Source: Manihot esculenta (taxonomy: Eukaryota > Streptophyta > Magnoliopsida > Malpighiales > Euphorbiaceae). From it: a stretch of 64,000 bases of DNA. A program made the translations under genes and the position numbers. The notes under the pieces were generated by a model. The model was not told the origin of the DNA. It ran no database searches and saw only the letters and a list, made by a program, of their open reading frames with translations. Shown one piece after another: positions 36,661-46,860 of the stretch (positions are counted from its first letter, which is position 1; each line of letters begins with the position of its first letter). The stretch spans positions 32,381,315 through 32,445,314 of the forward strand of contig NC_035171.2 in assembly GCF_001659605.2 (NCBI RefSeq), read 5' to 3'.

Positions 36661-36777
36661 AAGAAATTTATGCACTCCAAGGCTTAGCATGGTGGAAAGT
36701 GCATCCTGTAACCTTGAAAGGTTTAAGGTTCGACTCCCCCGACCCCTATTTCAAAAAAAAAAAAAAAAGAAATTTAT
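36661..36777 (+). mobile_element. tRNA-derived SINE with A-tail and target-site duplication
   Basis: Body 36672-36752: an A-box-like TTAGCATGGTGGAAAGTG and a perfect B-box-like GGTTCGACTCC, then a run of A. Target duplication AAGAAATTTAT is at 36661-36671 and 36767-36777. At the paralogous place in unit 2 (near 54288) the uninterrupted sequence is TTAAAAAAAGAGATTTATAA, an empty site. Confidence 0.85.
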
Positions 36778-36960
36778 AATTTAATTTCTGAGTATTGCCA
36801 TTATTAATAAATCAATCACTACATTTTTAAAATATTTTTATTTTTTATCTCCGTCAACTAAATAGTCTTTTTATCTAATTTTACCTTTAAAATATAGCAA
36901 AAAACTAAATTATCATTTATTTTCTCCTCTCCTCCATCTTCCCCTTCTCTTTCTCCTTCG
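36778..36960. repeat. Left arm of a CT-core fold-back element (partial)
   Basis: Matches the left arm of the elements at 52065-52622 and 54295-54868 (pattern ...ATTGCCATTATTAATAA... and CTCCGTCAACTAAATAG), but the right arm is missing here; sequence passes straight to ATTCTTCCATCTTAAAAAA. Confidence 0.55.
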
Positions 36961-37363
36961 ATTCTTCCATCTTAAAAAATATATTAGTTTGATTCTTCTT
37001 TCTAACAAAACAAGTACATTAACTTTGCCGTTCACATGAATTTATAGATTAATTTAGCAAAAATAAAATAGTTTTACAAATTTTTTATTTAAAATTTATA
37101 TATATATATATATATATAATTTCGTACTACTTATGAGCTTTAAATAATATTAAAATCATTTTCAAAACTATTAAATATTAAGATCAAAAGTAATCGATAC
37201 TATTTTTTTGTCTGAAAAAAAGCAAAATAAAAATGCAACCAACACTTTTGTCCATGTCACTCCTCTTTAAAGCAACAAATATTACTGTTTTGTCCTCGTG
37301 ATTTCTCCCTACTCAATCCTGATAAATGCAGAGCCAGACCACATAGGACCAGCAGCAAACAAA

Positions 37364-39913
37364 ATGGAAAACACCAAGGAACGGATTTATGCAGCAATTG
37401 CGTTCTGTAATCTGTCTGAAAACGAGCAGAAGAAGGAGATTCAGAAGCTGATAGAGACTAATGAATTACTTGGAAGAGTTACAATTGATCAAACGCTTTT
37501 GCAAATTGAGTCAAAATATAGAGTTACAATTTTCATCCGGTTGCTCTCTCAACTGTCTCCTCTTTCTGCATACCCAGCTAGCTTCCTCGTTGATTATTTC
37601 TCTAGAGGTGGGCAGCTCATGCCTCACCACGTTCAGAGGTAAAGGAAAAATTCTTACTTGTACTAAGGTGTATTCGATATATTTTTTATATATATAATAT
37701 GATATATTTAAATTGATTAAATGTATATATTTGAATGTCACGTAAGAGCTAAACTAAATTCAGTTGCCAATAAAAAGATATTCTTTATTGCTTTCAGTTT
37801 TTTTTTTTTTTTTACCAAAACACATCTGCTTTGCAGTAACCAACTCCTGGAGTTTAGAGACTTTGAACCTACACCTTCCTCACCTGATGAAGAATTGTCT
37901 GATCCAACTGAAAGGTAATCGCAACTTTTATGCTTTGCTTGGATTGAGAGGAAAAGAAAAAGAAAAAAGAAATTGAATTTTTACTTTTTCCCTTGATTGA
38001 ATAATAAATTAGAGGAGAGAGAAGAGGAGAAGAGAATAGAAACAGAGACAAATCTGATTGCCTAATTTTTCTTCAATTAACTTAAAATATTATGAAGAGA
38101 AATAAAAGTTATTAGATACTATTTACATTAAAATTATTTTCATATCTTTGATATTATATAAAAAGAAAATCATAAAGGAAGGACTATTTTCATACAATGT
38201 TTTTTTTTTTTTTTTTTTATAATTTCTCCTCGTTTCCATGACAGAAATAAGGATCAAAACAGAGAGTTAACAATAGAAATTGAAGTTTGATGTTTTAGAA
38301 AATTTGCTTCAATTGAAAATTAATAATTGTTTTATTTATCATCTACAAGTTCAAACCGAATGAAACGAGCAGCGCTATGGGAAGAATCTGAGCCCTCAAA
38401 TTCAGGAAATAAGAAAATACTTAAGGCAGGGCCTCGAGTGTCTGTTAAAGAACGTGGAACCAAAGGGGGAGTTAAGTACGTCCCACAAAATCGACCTCTG
38501 CTACAGCATCACGAGAAACAAAAGGCTGGAGCTTCTGATCAACATGTGATCATCGTTCCAGATGATGAACACAAGCACTGGTTAAGATCCGTGGAAGAGA
38601 GTATCAAAGAACAAGTCCCAAAATTACTGAATAAAACAGCTGGTAAAGCCTCCTGTTCCATCTTTCGAGTGCCTAAGAGCCTGGTGAAAATTCACCCCGA
38701 GGCTTTCCAGCCTCAGATTGTCTCCATTGGACCCTACCACCATGGAGCAAAACACCTTGAGATGATTCAACAACATAAACGGCGATTTCTTGGAGCTGTT
38801 CTTGCTCGAACTCAAGCATTCGGTGTTGGACTCGATGATTTTTACAAGATCATAGCAATCGACGAGAAGAAGATAAGGGAGTGTTATTCAGAGAGTACAG
38901 ATGCGTATAATAGCCGCCAGTTGATTGAAATGCTGATACTTGATGGTCTTTTCATTATTGAGCTCCTGTGCAGAGTCGGAAAGTTATTCCACGATGATCC
39001 TGATGATCCTATATTCAAGTCACAGTGGATTTATTATTCCATTTCGAGAGATCTTCTCAGGCTAGAGAACCAAATCCCTTTCTTTGTTCTTCGAAATTTG
39101 TTTGAACGATCAATTCCAGCTGATTCAAGAAAAGGCCTCTCCCTGACAGAACTCGTCCTGAGTTTCTTTCAGCATTCAATGCCGGAACATCATCGTAAAG
39201 TCCAAGAGAGGTTTAAGGACAACCTTGAGTGGAAACATGTGTTAGATTTTCTTCGCTCTACATTTATCCCTTCATCCCAAGAAGAAGCATCTAAAAGTGA
39301 AGATCTTCGATTGGTCCAACCTGTCGAGAAGCTCCTTGCATCTGGGATCAAGTTCGAGCAAAGCAGTACTGCTTCTGAGAGCTTCTTGGACATCAAATTT
39401 AAACCTCGTGGAGTTCTTGAAATCCCACGTTTGGTAACAGATGATTTCATAAGCTCATTCTTGCTAAACTGTGTAGCATTTGAACAATGTTTCAAACTTC
39501 ATTCGACCCACTTTACATCGTACGTTATTTTCATGGGTTGCCTCATCAACACCGCTTCCGATGCAGGATACTTGCGGGATCATGGAATTATTGAGAATTA
39601 TTTCGGAACAGACGATGAAGTTGTGAAATACTTCAATGAGGTAGGCAAAGATGTCCTTTTCAGTGTGAAAAGGAGTTATCTAGCAAAGGTGTTTGAAGAA
39701 GTGAATAAATATTACAAGAACACTTGGCATGTTAGATGGGCAGAATTCAAGTATACTTATTTTGGTAGTCCATGGATATTCATTTCTGCTTTAGCTGCTT
39801 TCATTCTCCTTCTTCTCACCATTCTTTGCCGCCTATGGTTACTTCAATCCTCCTTAATTAAGTTGCCGATTTTACTTGTTTCTATTCGGTCTATATGTAT
39901 TTGGCGTTGGTAG
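37364..39913 (+). CDS. DUF247 protein with unusual N-terminal extension, unit 1 copy (altered C-terminus)
   Basis: Proposed exons 37364-37638, 37837-37914 and 38350-39913 join in frame (638 aa). The start is the ATG in AAAATGGAAAA. Exons 1-2 and the start of exon 3 (residues 1 to about 182) are an unrecognised extension: helical LSENEQKKEIQKLIETNELL, then SSPDEELSDPTE, then a basic stretch RVSVKERGTKGG. The DUF247 domain follows from HVIIVPDDEHKHWLRS, with CSIFRVPKSLVKIHPEAFQP, VSIGPYHHGAKHLEMIQQHK, ENQIPFFVLRNLF and CVAFEQC, and ends in a TM helix (WIFISALAAFILLLLT). After that helix an 11-bp deletion relative to the unit 2 copy, after 39820, shifts the frame and gives a novel 30-residue tail. 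If exons 1-2 are separate, translation could begin at MKRAALWEE (517 aa). DUF247 proteins are plant membrane-anchored proteins of largely unknown function. Confidence 0.75.
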
Positions 39914-41865
39914 TCTATTAGAATAAATGTCATTTGTAAGATTAAGATGACTATTAGAGTGAATAAAGCTCATGAAAATTTTATTGGATTAACCTCAAAA
40001 GAGTATTCTTAAGTTTTTAAGTTTAGATTTTTGCATTTTGTGTAGAGGTGTATAGTCATGGTTTCGTATATATAAGTTTGACTAATAAATATTTTATAAC
40101 TTAATTATACTATAACAGTTTTCAACTGCCTTCTCTCTTTATATATATTTTCAACCGGTGGGAGTTTTATTTATTGGTATTAAAAAAATAAATAAAAAAT
40201 ATTCGAACATTGAAAAGAATTAATATACTTTTAATGTGATATACTAGAATAAAAATAAAGTATTGAATCAAACTTTTTTTTATGTTAAGATAATAGCCGT
40301 GAATAACCGTCAACTCTTGAGGAAGGGTAGAAAAATAAGATCCGTTATGGGACATACAATACATTACTTATGCATGATTATTATGCTTTTGGATTATTTT
40401 ATTTCACTTTTTAAGAGAACTTAAATCAAAATAGCATTTTTAAAATTCTTGTTAAATTATTTGGTAAAGAAAGTTTTGACCGTCTATATGTCAGCTAACT
40501 TTATTTAAAAAATTTAAAGTGATTTTTATAAAAAAAAATGAATTGCTTGATTTTTTAATTTTTTTTAATTATTATTATATTATAGTATATATTTATATAT
40601 ATTAATTTGATAGTATTATTTATATTAATTTAATAAAAATTATAACAATTTTTATAATAACAAATCTCTTAAAAAAAGGGCCATGTAATTTTTTTTAATC
40701 CAAAAAGATAAAAAGGCAGAGGGGAAAAGGGAGAAGATTGAGTTTTATTTTTTTCTTTAAATTGCACAGAAAAATTAAAAAGATAAAATATATGTATAAT
40801 AAAAATTTATTTTCAGGAGATGTGAACAAGTATAAAATCAAATAAATGAGTTTGATGCAAATAGCTAAAATATCTTGGCAAATAGTTAAAATATCTTCCG
40901 AGTACAATGTTGTTCACATTTAAATTATCTAACAATCAGATTACTAACCGTGGCACACTTGTTTGATATTGTAAGGTCATCTCAATATAAGTGTGAAATA
41001 AGTCTCACTTGTTCAACACTTATAGATTCAAGGGTTCAAAATTACAATGGTCATCCGGCTTCAATTATAATTAAATAAAAATGTATATTTTTTAACATTA
41101 AATTTATTATATATATTTTTTTATATTAAATTTAGTTATTAAAAAATAAATATTTAATATTAAAATTTTTTTATTTTAAGAAATTGAAAAATTTTATAAT
41201 TTTTTTATCTCTAAAAATAATTTTTTTTAAAAAAAAATTAAAAAATAAAATTTATGTTTTAATAATTAAACTTAATATAAAAAAATGTAATATAAATTTA
41301 ATGTTAAAAAACGTGTCACTGCTAAAATGATCGGCTCAATATAATCTCGAATGAGTGTGCATATTCATCACCCATCCTGAATCCGAAATTAATTTCAGTT
41401 ATGCATATTTATTTTTTAATTTTTTACATGATTTGAAAAAAAAAATCGAGAGGGTTGGAATCTGGGACTGGGTTCCATTTTTAAAACCTCAACTCACTCT
41501 AAAAATAAATGAGGCATTTGCTTAGTTGTAAACTTGTAATGGAGGATTAGTATAAATGAAAATATCAGTGTTCAAGTAACTCAATTCTTTGTGAATTATT
41601 TTTTAGTTATAATTGCAACGAACTATTTTCTTTGATAAACAAAATAGAAATGTAATAAAAATATATAAATAATAAATTTAATATATTCATTAATCAAATT
41701 ATATGTAAATCTTATAATTGATTTTCTAAGAATTTTTTTGACACAATTATACTGCTGTTAAACTTATTTTTTTAATATAATTAATAAGTTATAGCAGTTA
41801 AAAAGAGACATTTTTATTATTTCACACACTTGAAATTAAAAAATACAATAACTTGTTGATTTGCT
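39914..41865. other. Spacer between the convergent DUF247 genes, unit 1
   Basis: AT-rich, non-coding. Only the first 100 bp or so and the last 430 bp resemble the spacer of unit 2; the middle (about 40050-41430) is unrelated to it. Confidence 0.6.
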
Positions 41866-43257
41866 TTAACTAGGAGGTTTGGCATATGCATAGACAGCAA
41901 AGAAACCTTGAATAAATGTCACAATAAGGAGAAACAAAGCAGCAATAGCAGACGTGCATGACCATGGAGCATCGAAGTAAGTATACAAGTATTTTGCCAA
42001 CGTAACATGCCAACCATTTCTGCAATACTCGTTCACATCCACGAACACATTTGCTAGATAACTCTGTGAGATATCAAAGTTCATATCTTTGCCAACCTTA
42101 TTGAAAAATTTAACAACATCTTCGTCAGTTCCAAAATAATTCTCAATAATACGTTTGTCCCGCAAGTATCCAGCATCTTGAATCGTGTTGATGAGGCAGC
42201 CCATGAAAATAACATACGATGTGAAGTGGGCAGAGAAATATTGCCGATAGGATTGTTCAAATGTGACGCAGTTCAGTAAGAAAGTGTTGGTGACATAACC
42301 TGGACTTAAAGTTGGGATTTCCAGCAACCCACTAGTTTTTGTAGTTCTAAATTTAATGTCCAAGAAGCTTTTCGCATTTTTCCTTTGCTTCAACTTGATT
42401 CCAGCTGCTCGGAGATTCTCCACAGGTTGGATCAGCTGAAGATGGTTCTTGTCAGTTTTAGCAGCTGCAAGTTCTTGGGATGATAATGGGATGAAAGATG
42501 AGCGAAACAGACCTAGTAAATGCTCCCCACTCAGTTTCCTAGACTTATCTGGGATTTCATCCCGAGGTCTAGGTATTGTGTAATCAAAGAATTGCAGGAC
42601 AAGTTCTGTGAAGGTGGGATAATTTTTTGAATCCGGAGGTTTTGATAAATCAAATAAAATTTCAAGAACAAAGAAAGGAATTTGATTCTCTAGCAAGAGA
42701 AGATCTCTCGATAGAGAATATAATATCCATGGCAAAATGAGTAGAGGATCATTGGAATCAGTTTCGACTAACCTTCCTACTATGCAGAGGAGCTGGATAA
42801 CGAAACAGCCATCAAGTATCATCATTTCGATTAGCTCATGGCTGCTGCAATCAATATTCTCTGAATAACTCTCTCGTATCTTGTTCTCCTTGATTGCCAA
42901 GTCCTTGAAGAATTGATCGAGACCAACGTTGAACTTTTGTGTTCGAGCAAGAACAGCACCGAGAAATCGCTGTTTGTGTTCGTCGATCATTTTCAAGTGA
43001 GGCTCCCCTTGATGGTAGGGTCCAATGGAAACTATTCGAGGTTCAAAGGCTTCGGGGTGAATTTTCTTGAGGCTTTGAGGCACTCGAAAGATGGAACAAG
43101 AACTCCGACCAGCTGTCATGTTCAGAGACTTGGGTGGTTCCTTCACACTTTCTTGCATTGATGTTAACCAATTATTGTGTGACGCCTCAGGGATGATGAT
43201 CACATGCGCAGAGTCTCCTCCTGTTGCTGGGTTATGGTTGGTGGTGGGATTCGACAT
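41866..43257 (-). CDS. DUF247 protein, minus-strand gene, unit 1 copy
   Basis: Single exon, 463 aa. Start is the ATG at 43257 (MSNPTTNHNPATGG); upstream codons are open but have no ATG. Full DUF247 length: HVIIIPEASHNNWLTSMQES at the N-terminus, CSIFRVPQSLKKIHPEAFEP, VSIGPYHQGEPHLKMIDEHK, ENQIPFFVLEILF, FLDIKFR, VIFMGCLINT, and a TM helix close to the C-terminus (TSAIAALFLLIVTF) followed by the short YAYAKPPS tail. It is transcribed toward the plus-strand DUF247 gene, to which it is roughly 50% similar by eye, so the pair probably arose by an older inverted duplication. A TATA-like CTTTATAAGG lies about 195 bp upstream, and two G-boxes lie 277 and 360 bp upstream. Function is unknown. Confidence 0.92.
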   Translation of the reverse strand: MSNPTTNHNPATGGDSAHVIIIPEASHNNWLTSMQESVKEPPKSLNMTAGRSSCSIFRVPQSLKKIHPEAFEPRIVSIGPYHQGEPHLKMIDEHKQRFLGAVLARTQKFNVGLDQFFKDLAIKENKIRESYSENIDCSSHELIEMMILDGCFVIQLLCIVGRLVETDSNDPLLILPWILYSLSRDLLLLENQIPFFVLEILFDLSKPPDSKNYPTFTELVLQFFDYTIPRPRDEIPDKSRKLSGEHLLGLFRSSFIPLSSQELAAAKTDKNHLQLIQPVENLRAAGIKLKQRKNAKSFLDIKFRTTKTSGLLEIPTLSPGYVTNTFLLNCVTFEQSYRQYFSAHFTSYVIFMGCLINTIQDAGYLRDKRIIENYFGTDEDVVKFFNKVGKDMNFDISQSYLANVFVDVNEYCRNGWHVTLAKYLYTYFDAPWSCTSAIAALFLLIVTFIQGFFAVYAYAKPPS

Positions 43258-43532
43258 TGTCTTCTTGATGTCTGAAATCCCCAACTTTCAACCAGTGAAC
43301 TAGAAGAGTATACTAGAGAGATGAAGCCAAAACGTACACAAGTTAAGAAATGAACTCTTGTGGTTTCAGTGATGCTGGAGCCAAATTATTAGAAAATTAA
43401 ATAATTTTAAAGAGTTAATATGCAGTAATTGGATTATCCCTCAATGGGTCCTTATAAAGAGTACGCCTGTATTTTTTTTTTTTCTCCAACTGCTTGGTTG
43501 GGTTGCCTCTCATGCATTCATCAAGTGCACTT

Positions 43533-43674
43533 CCACGTGTACAGCTGTGATTAATTAGTTAATTAAGCAGGACTAGTTGACCTCAATGGGAAACAAATCA
43601 CAAGTTTAGATGACTCCACGTGTACAGCTGTGATTAATTAGTTAATTAAGCAGGAAAATAGTTGACCTAAATGA
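43533..43674 (-). promoter_or_regulatory. Duplicated G-box region upstream of the minus DUF247 gene
   Basis: An 83-bp spaced tandem repeat. Each copy starts CCACGTGTACAGCTGTGATT and contains CACGTG (43534-43539 and 43617-43622), the core of plant G-boxes bound by bZIP and bHLH factors. Position upstream of the gene start suggests a promoter role; activity is inferred. Confidence 0.5.
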
Positions 43675-44712
43675 AGTGGTAAAAGACTAAGAGGGCTAAA
43701 AGTCTTTATTTATTTTTCATGGGCAAGTAGTCGCATATTCATAATTAAGTTCCAAATTTATCTGTTATCAAAGTGGGGAACCATTTGTTCTAAATAGTAT
43801 TAAAAAAAATACTTAATTAGTAATTAAAAAAAAAAAGAATTTTTCTTGGTCATGACACATGAGATGGAGAGGGGAGAGTACTGAGAATTCACCTAATTAA
43901 AAAATTTTAATTTTATTATAATATAATAATATCTTTGAGCTTATTGCTTATAATAAATCAGACTCGGTGCAGATAATGTTAAACAAAGAAGACTTTCATT
44001 GAGATTTCTTTTGTTTTTATAACATCTCTAAGCCCTGTCTTAATTTTGAACAGGCAAAATTAACATATCCCAGGGATGATATTTTTTGCTTGAAGTGGTA
44101 GAAATATTTCCTAGAGTGACTTTTTCAAGTAATTCCGATCTAATTTTATATATTCTTCCTTTTCAATTGAAAAATACAGAAATAAAAAATGACTAATGTT
44201 AAGACTGGTTGAAAATAAAAAAGTTGATAGTTTATCTTTGGATAATTAAAAGAAAAAAAAAAGAATTAGTGTGATTAAGACTGGGCATCGAACGCTGTGA
44301 TGATTAAGCATGAATAATTGACCTTGAAATATAAATTTATGATTATTGATCTCTACCAAGAAGGCTACAAGTTTGTTATTTTGAAAAGAATAATAATCTA
44401 TAATTTAAAATGGATAAAATATAAAATAAATTTATTTTTCTTAGTCAATCACACATGGAATAATACATTTTGGTTTCTAAAGTAAGAATCGAAAAATCAG
44501 AAAGTCAGCAGTTTACATGACTGCATCTAAATTAAAACATGCAGTTTATGAAAATTAAGAAGTTAACAGCTCAACTGATTACAAATATTGTTAAACAAAG
44601 ACCTGCTAAATGTCGAATATTAATAAAAGAAGGCTCTGTGCAATGCATCTTGTCCATATAAAGCATCTCTACAAGTCTAACTCTGCCAAGGCAAGCAGCA
44701 GAAGCACCATCA
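43675..44712. other. Intergenic, between the minus DUF247 gene and the small TM protein gene
   Basis: AT-rich, no frame. From about 43861 on, it is identical to unit 2 (offset exactly 18937) except for one substitution seen at 44054/62991. Confidence 0.7.
44657..44662 (+). promoter_or_regulatory. TATA box of the small TM/secreted protein gene, unit 1
   Basis: CCATATAAAG ends about 50 bp before the ATG at 44713, a fitting distance for a short leader. Confidence 0.5.
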
Positions 44713-45018
44713 ATGAAGTCAAAAAACCAGAAAGCTGTGATGTCGAGCCCCGGAGACAGGAAAATCATGGCACTGGCTCATAAAAGAAAGAGTTTTCTTC
44801 CGTCAATTGCTTTGTCTCTAGTACTTCTGCTACTTGCTATCAGCATGCTTGTTTCAAACAATTGTTTTAACCGAGTGCAAGTCGAAAAGCCTCAGATGAT
44901 GAGCCGTCCCATGCCGAAGATGATGTTTCCACAGAACAATGCGCAGGCTGTACGATCATTTGTAATCGGGACAGAGACAGTAAGGAGACTACTAGCTTTT
45001 GTATTTGGGTTTCAGTGA
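44713..45018 (+). CDS. Small one-TM or secreted protein, 101 aa, unit 1 copy
   Basis: Not a family I recognise. Residues 1-27 are basic and polar, followed by a strong hydrophobic stretch (SIALSLVLLLLAISMLV, about 31-47). After that come CFNRVQVEKPQMMSRPMPKM and a C-terminal part with basic residues and a hydrophobic end (RRLLAFVFGFQ). If translation begins at the third Met (44767) the hydrophobic stretch sits at residues 13-29, as in a signal peptide or anchor. There is a single Cys in the exported part. Support for a real gene: a TATA box 50 bp upstream, AATAAA at 45113-45118 downstream, and an identical copy 18937 bp away. It sits beside a DUF247 pair in both units. Could also be a non-coding transcript. 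Confidence 0.55.
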   Translation: MKSKNQKAVMSSPGDRKIMALAHKRKSFLPSIALSLVLLLLAISMLVSNNCFNRVQVEKPQMMSRPMPKMMFPQNNAQAVRSFVIGTETVRRLLAFVFGFQ

Positions 45019-45112
45019 TTCAATTCCTTGGAAACACTAGTGCGCTGCCAAATGCATGGCTTAATTACAATTGCATGAGAATGGTGCAACCTCAGATTAT
45101 GCTTGTCTAAGT

Positions 45113-45118
45113 AATAAA
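45113..45118 (+). terminator. Polyadenylation signal AATAAA
   Basis: AATAAA about 95 bp after the stop of the small TM protein ORF, in a fitting place for its 3' end. Confidence 0.4.
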
Positions 45119-45479
45119 GTTTAATATCAACATACCCCACTTAATTTTTCGCTTTATATATCATTTGCTCGAGTGGAAGTAGCCTAGAAGGTGGAGTTCT
45201 TCGTCCCTTCTTTATTACTGATTCACGTGCATTATTAGGATATAGAAAAATTTAAGCCCTAATAAATAAACTTTCATTGTATATAGGTGAATTTATAAAT
45301 TAAATTGTCGACTACTTATTGCAAGTAATGATTGTTCGGAAAAAAAAAAAGCGTATATATATATATATATGGCAATTCTAACGCCCACCAAAAATACAAA
45401 CACATAAATCTATTCATATAAAAATTAAGAGATACACTGATAAATTTTTTACCCGAGAAAAACCAGCATAATCAACCCA

Positions 45480-46028
45480 TTAGTTTGATCGAGTAGTAGA
45501 CCGTTCTCCACCTTGAGTTCCTCCTCTTAAAACAAAAGTTTTCAACTTGAAGAGTTGATCCCTTAAGGCTGCAGATGTTTCTGCTGATTGGAAAAAATAT
45601 TCTGGATAAGGGGCTTGTTGCTTATCTGCTTCCTCACCTGCTCGGCTTTCCCTTTCCAGAACCCTTGAAATTCCCGAATAACACCATAAACTAATTAGAT
45701 TTCCCTCTTTAACTTCTCGAGCATTCAACACCTTGGCGGATCTGGGGCTGATCTCCTCAGAGAGCAAGAACTGGGGCCGCAGACGTTTAGATTTTGGCAA
45801 CTGATCTGTTCCTTCTCCCTCATCATGTGTTGGGACATCTTCTTCAACACTATCACTTCTACGCCGACGTTTACTCTTTGAATTTTCTCTCTGGCTCTTT
45901 ATTTTATGTGTACTTTCCTGAAGGCTGGCCTTTGTTAATTCACTATCCATCTTGTTTATACAATTAGTTTCCTTGACATCATCACAATTTCTCTCGACAA
46001 TACAAATGTCAGAGGGACGGACGGACAT
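45480..46028 (-). CDS. Unknown hydrophilic, probably nuclear protein ORF, 182 aa
   Basis: Open frame from the ATG at 46028 (MSVRPSDICIVERN) to the stop at 45480. I do not recognise it. It is highly charged with bipartite basic clusters (KSKRRRRSDSVEEDVP and LPKSKRLRPQFLL), which suggest a nuclear protein. A more ordered part follows (NLISLWCYSGISRVLE, EYFFQSAETSAALRDQLFKL) and a Gly/Arg-rich end. Composition and codon choice look more like coding sequence than like the AT-rich surroundings. It could be one exon of a larger gene or a captured fragment. Any copy in unit 2 would be beyond the window. Confidence 0.45.
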   Translation of the reverse strand: MSVRPSDICIVERNCDDVKETNCINKMDSELTKASLQESTHKIKSQRENSKSKRRRRSDSVEEDVPTHDEGEGTDQLPKSKRLRPQFLLSEEISPRSAKVLNAREVKEGNLISLWCYSGISRVLERESRAGEEADKQQAPYPEYFFQSAETSAALRDQLFKLKTFVLRGGTQGGERSTTRSN

Positions 46029-46149
46029 ATCCACATGTTGTAGTAGTGTTACTTGTTACACGAAGCCATTGTTGAGTAGATAAATTAAATTTGCATTGAA
46101 AACAAGAAAAAAGGATATATATTAATATAATGAAATAAAAATTGCATTA

Positions 46150-46860
46150 TATCGAATATGTAATGGATTTTCTTTCTCCCGAGAGTTCATTCCATTCATA
46201 ATTAAAAAGGCTCTAAGATCCAAAACAAACAACTACTTGGATCTTTAACAAAACAAGCAGAAAATTAAGATTGCAAGCAAAGGCTCAAAACCCATACAAA
46301 CAAAGTACACTAAAAAAGTAGGCATCGCTGGAAAATCACCGGAGCTGATCCCCCAATCACCTAATTCTGGCAGATACAACCAGAGAGACCCACTCTTAGA
46401 TAAAGCTCATAGCAAGCTCTCTTTGAGAGTCAACCAAAGGGATGATATTGGCATCACGACAACAGTATTGCTCAGGGGATCAACAAATCTTCAACTCTAC
46501 TATCGTAAAAATAGATTTGCACTCAACTAAAGTGCCTTAATCGATCGATGATAGAGAACATCCAGCAGAAAACGTAGATCTATGCATTAACCATATAAAA
46601 CCATCAAAGAAATTCCAATAGTCACAAGTAAAAACTTTCTCTTACCACGCCCTAGAAAGAAAAAAAACAAACAAAAAAAAAGCTATCTACATCCAACCCG
46701 GCTGATGTGGAGAGGAAGTAATCCAAAGTCAGGTTACTCCCTCCCCACTGCCGGGTTGGGAAGGAGAGGTCTCTCCCTACCTAATGGGACTGGGAGAATT
46801 GATGGCACGACAAAGTTGAAGGCTTAGAGCCCAGACAGAAAAAAGAGAAAATAATATGTA
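46150..46860. repeat. Unclassified GC-richer segment with a strong hairpin
   Basis: A 700-bp block of mixed composition inside AT-rich DNA, without a long frame. It contains an imperfect inverted repeat of about 30 bp (arms 46693-46722 and 46731-46759, CCAACCCGGC...GCCGGGTTGG) and next to it the palindrome GGAGAGGTCTCTCC. It may be the untranslated part of a transposon or of a transcript; class not determined. Confidence 0.4.

Noticed and set aside
36729..36745. tRNA gene (B-box-like GGTTCGACTCC)
   Set aside because: No cloverleaf around it; A-tail and target duplication show a SINE.
39190..39495. 101-codon antisense frame, also conserved in unit 2 at 57365-57670
   Set aside because: Conservation follows from the strongly conserved DUF247 coding strand; there is no independent feature.
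44571..44768. 65-codon minus frame conserved in both units (also 63508-63705)
   Set aside because: Identity comes from the recent duplication; it overlaps the TATA box and start of the plus-strand small gene and lacks its own signals.
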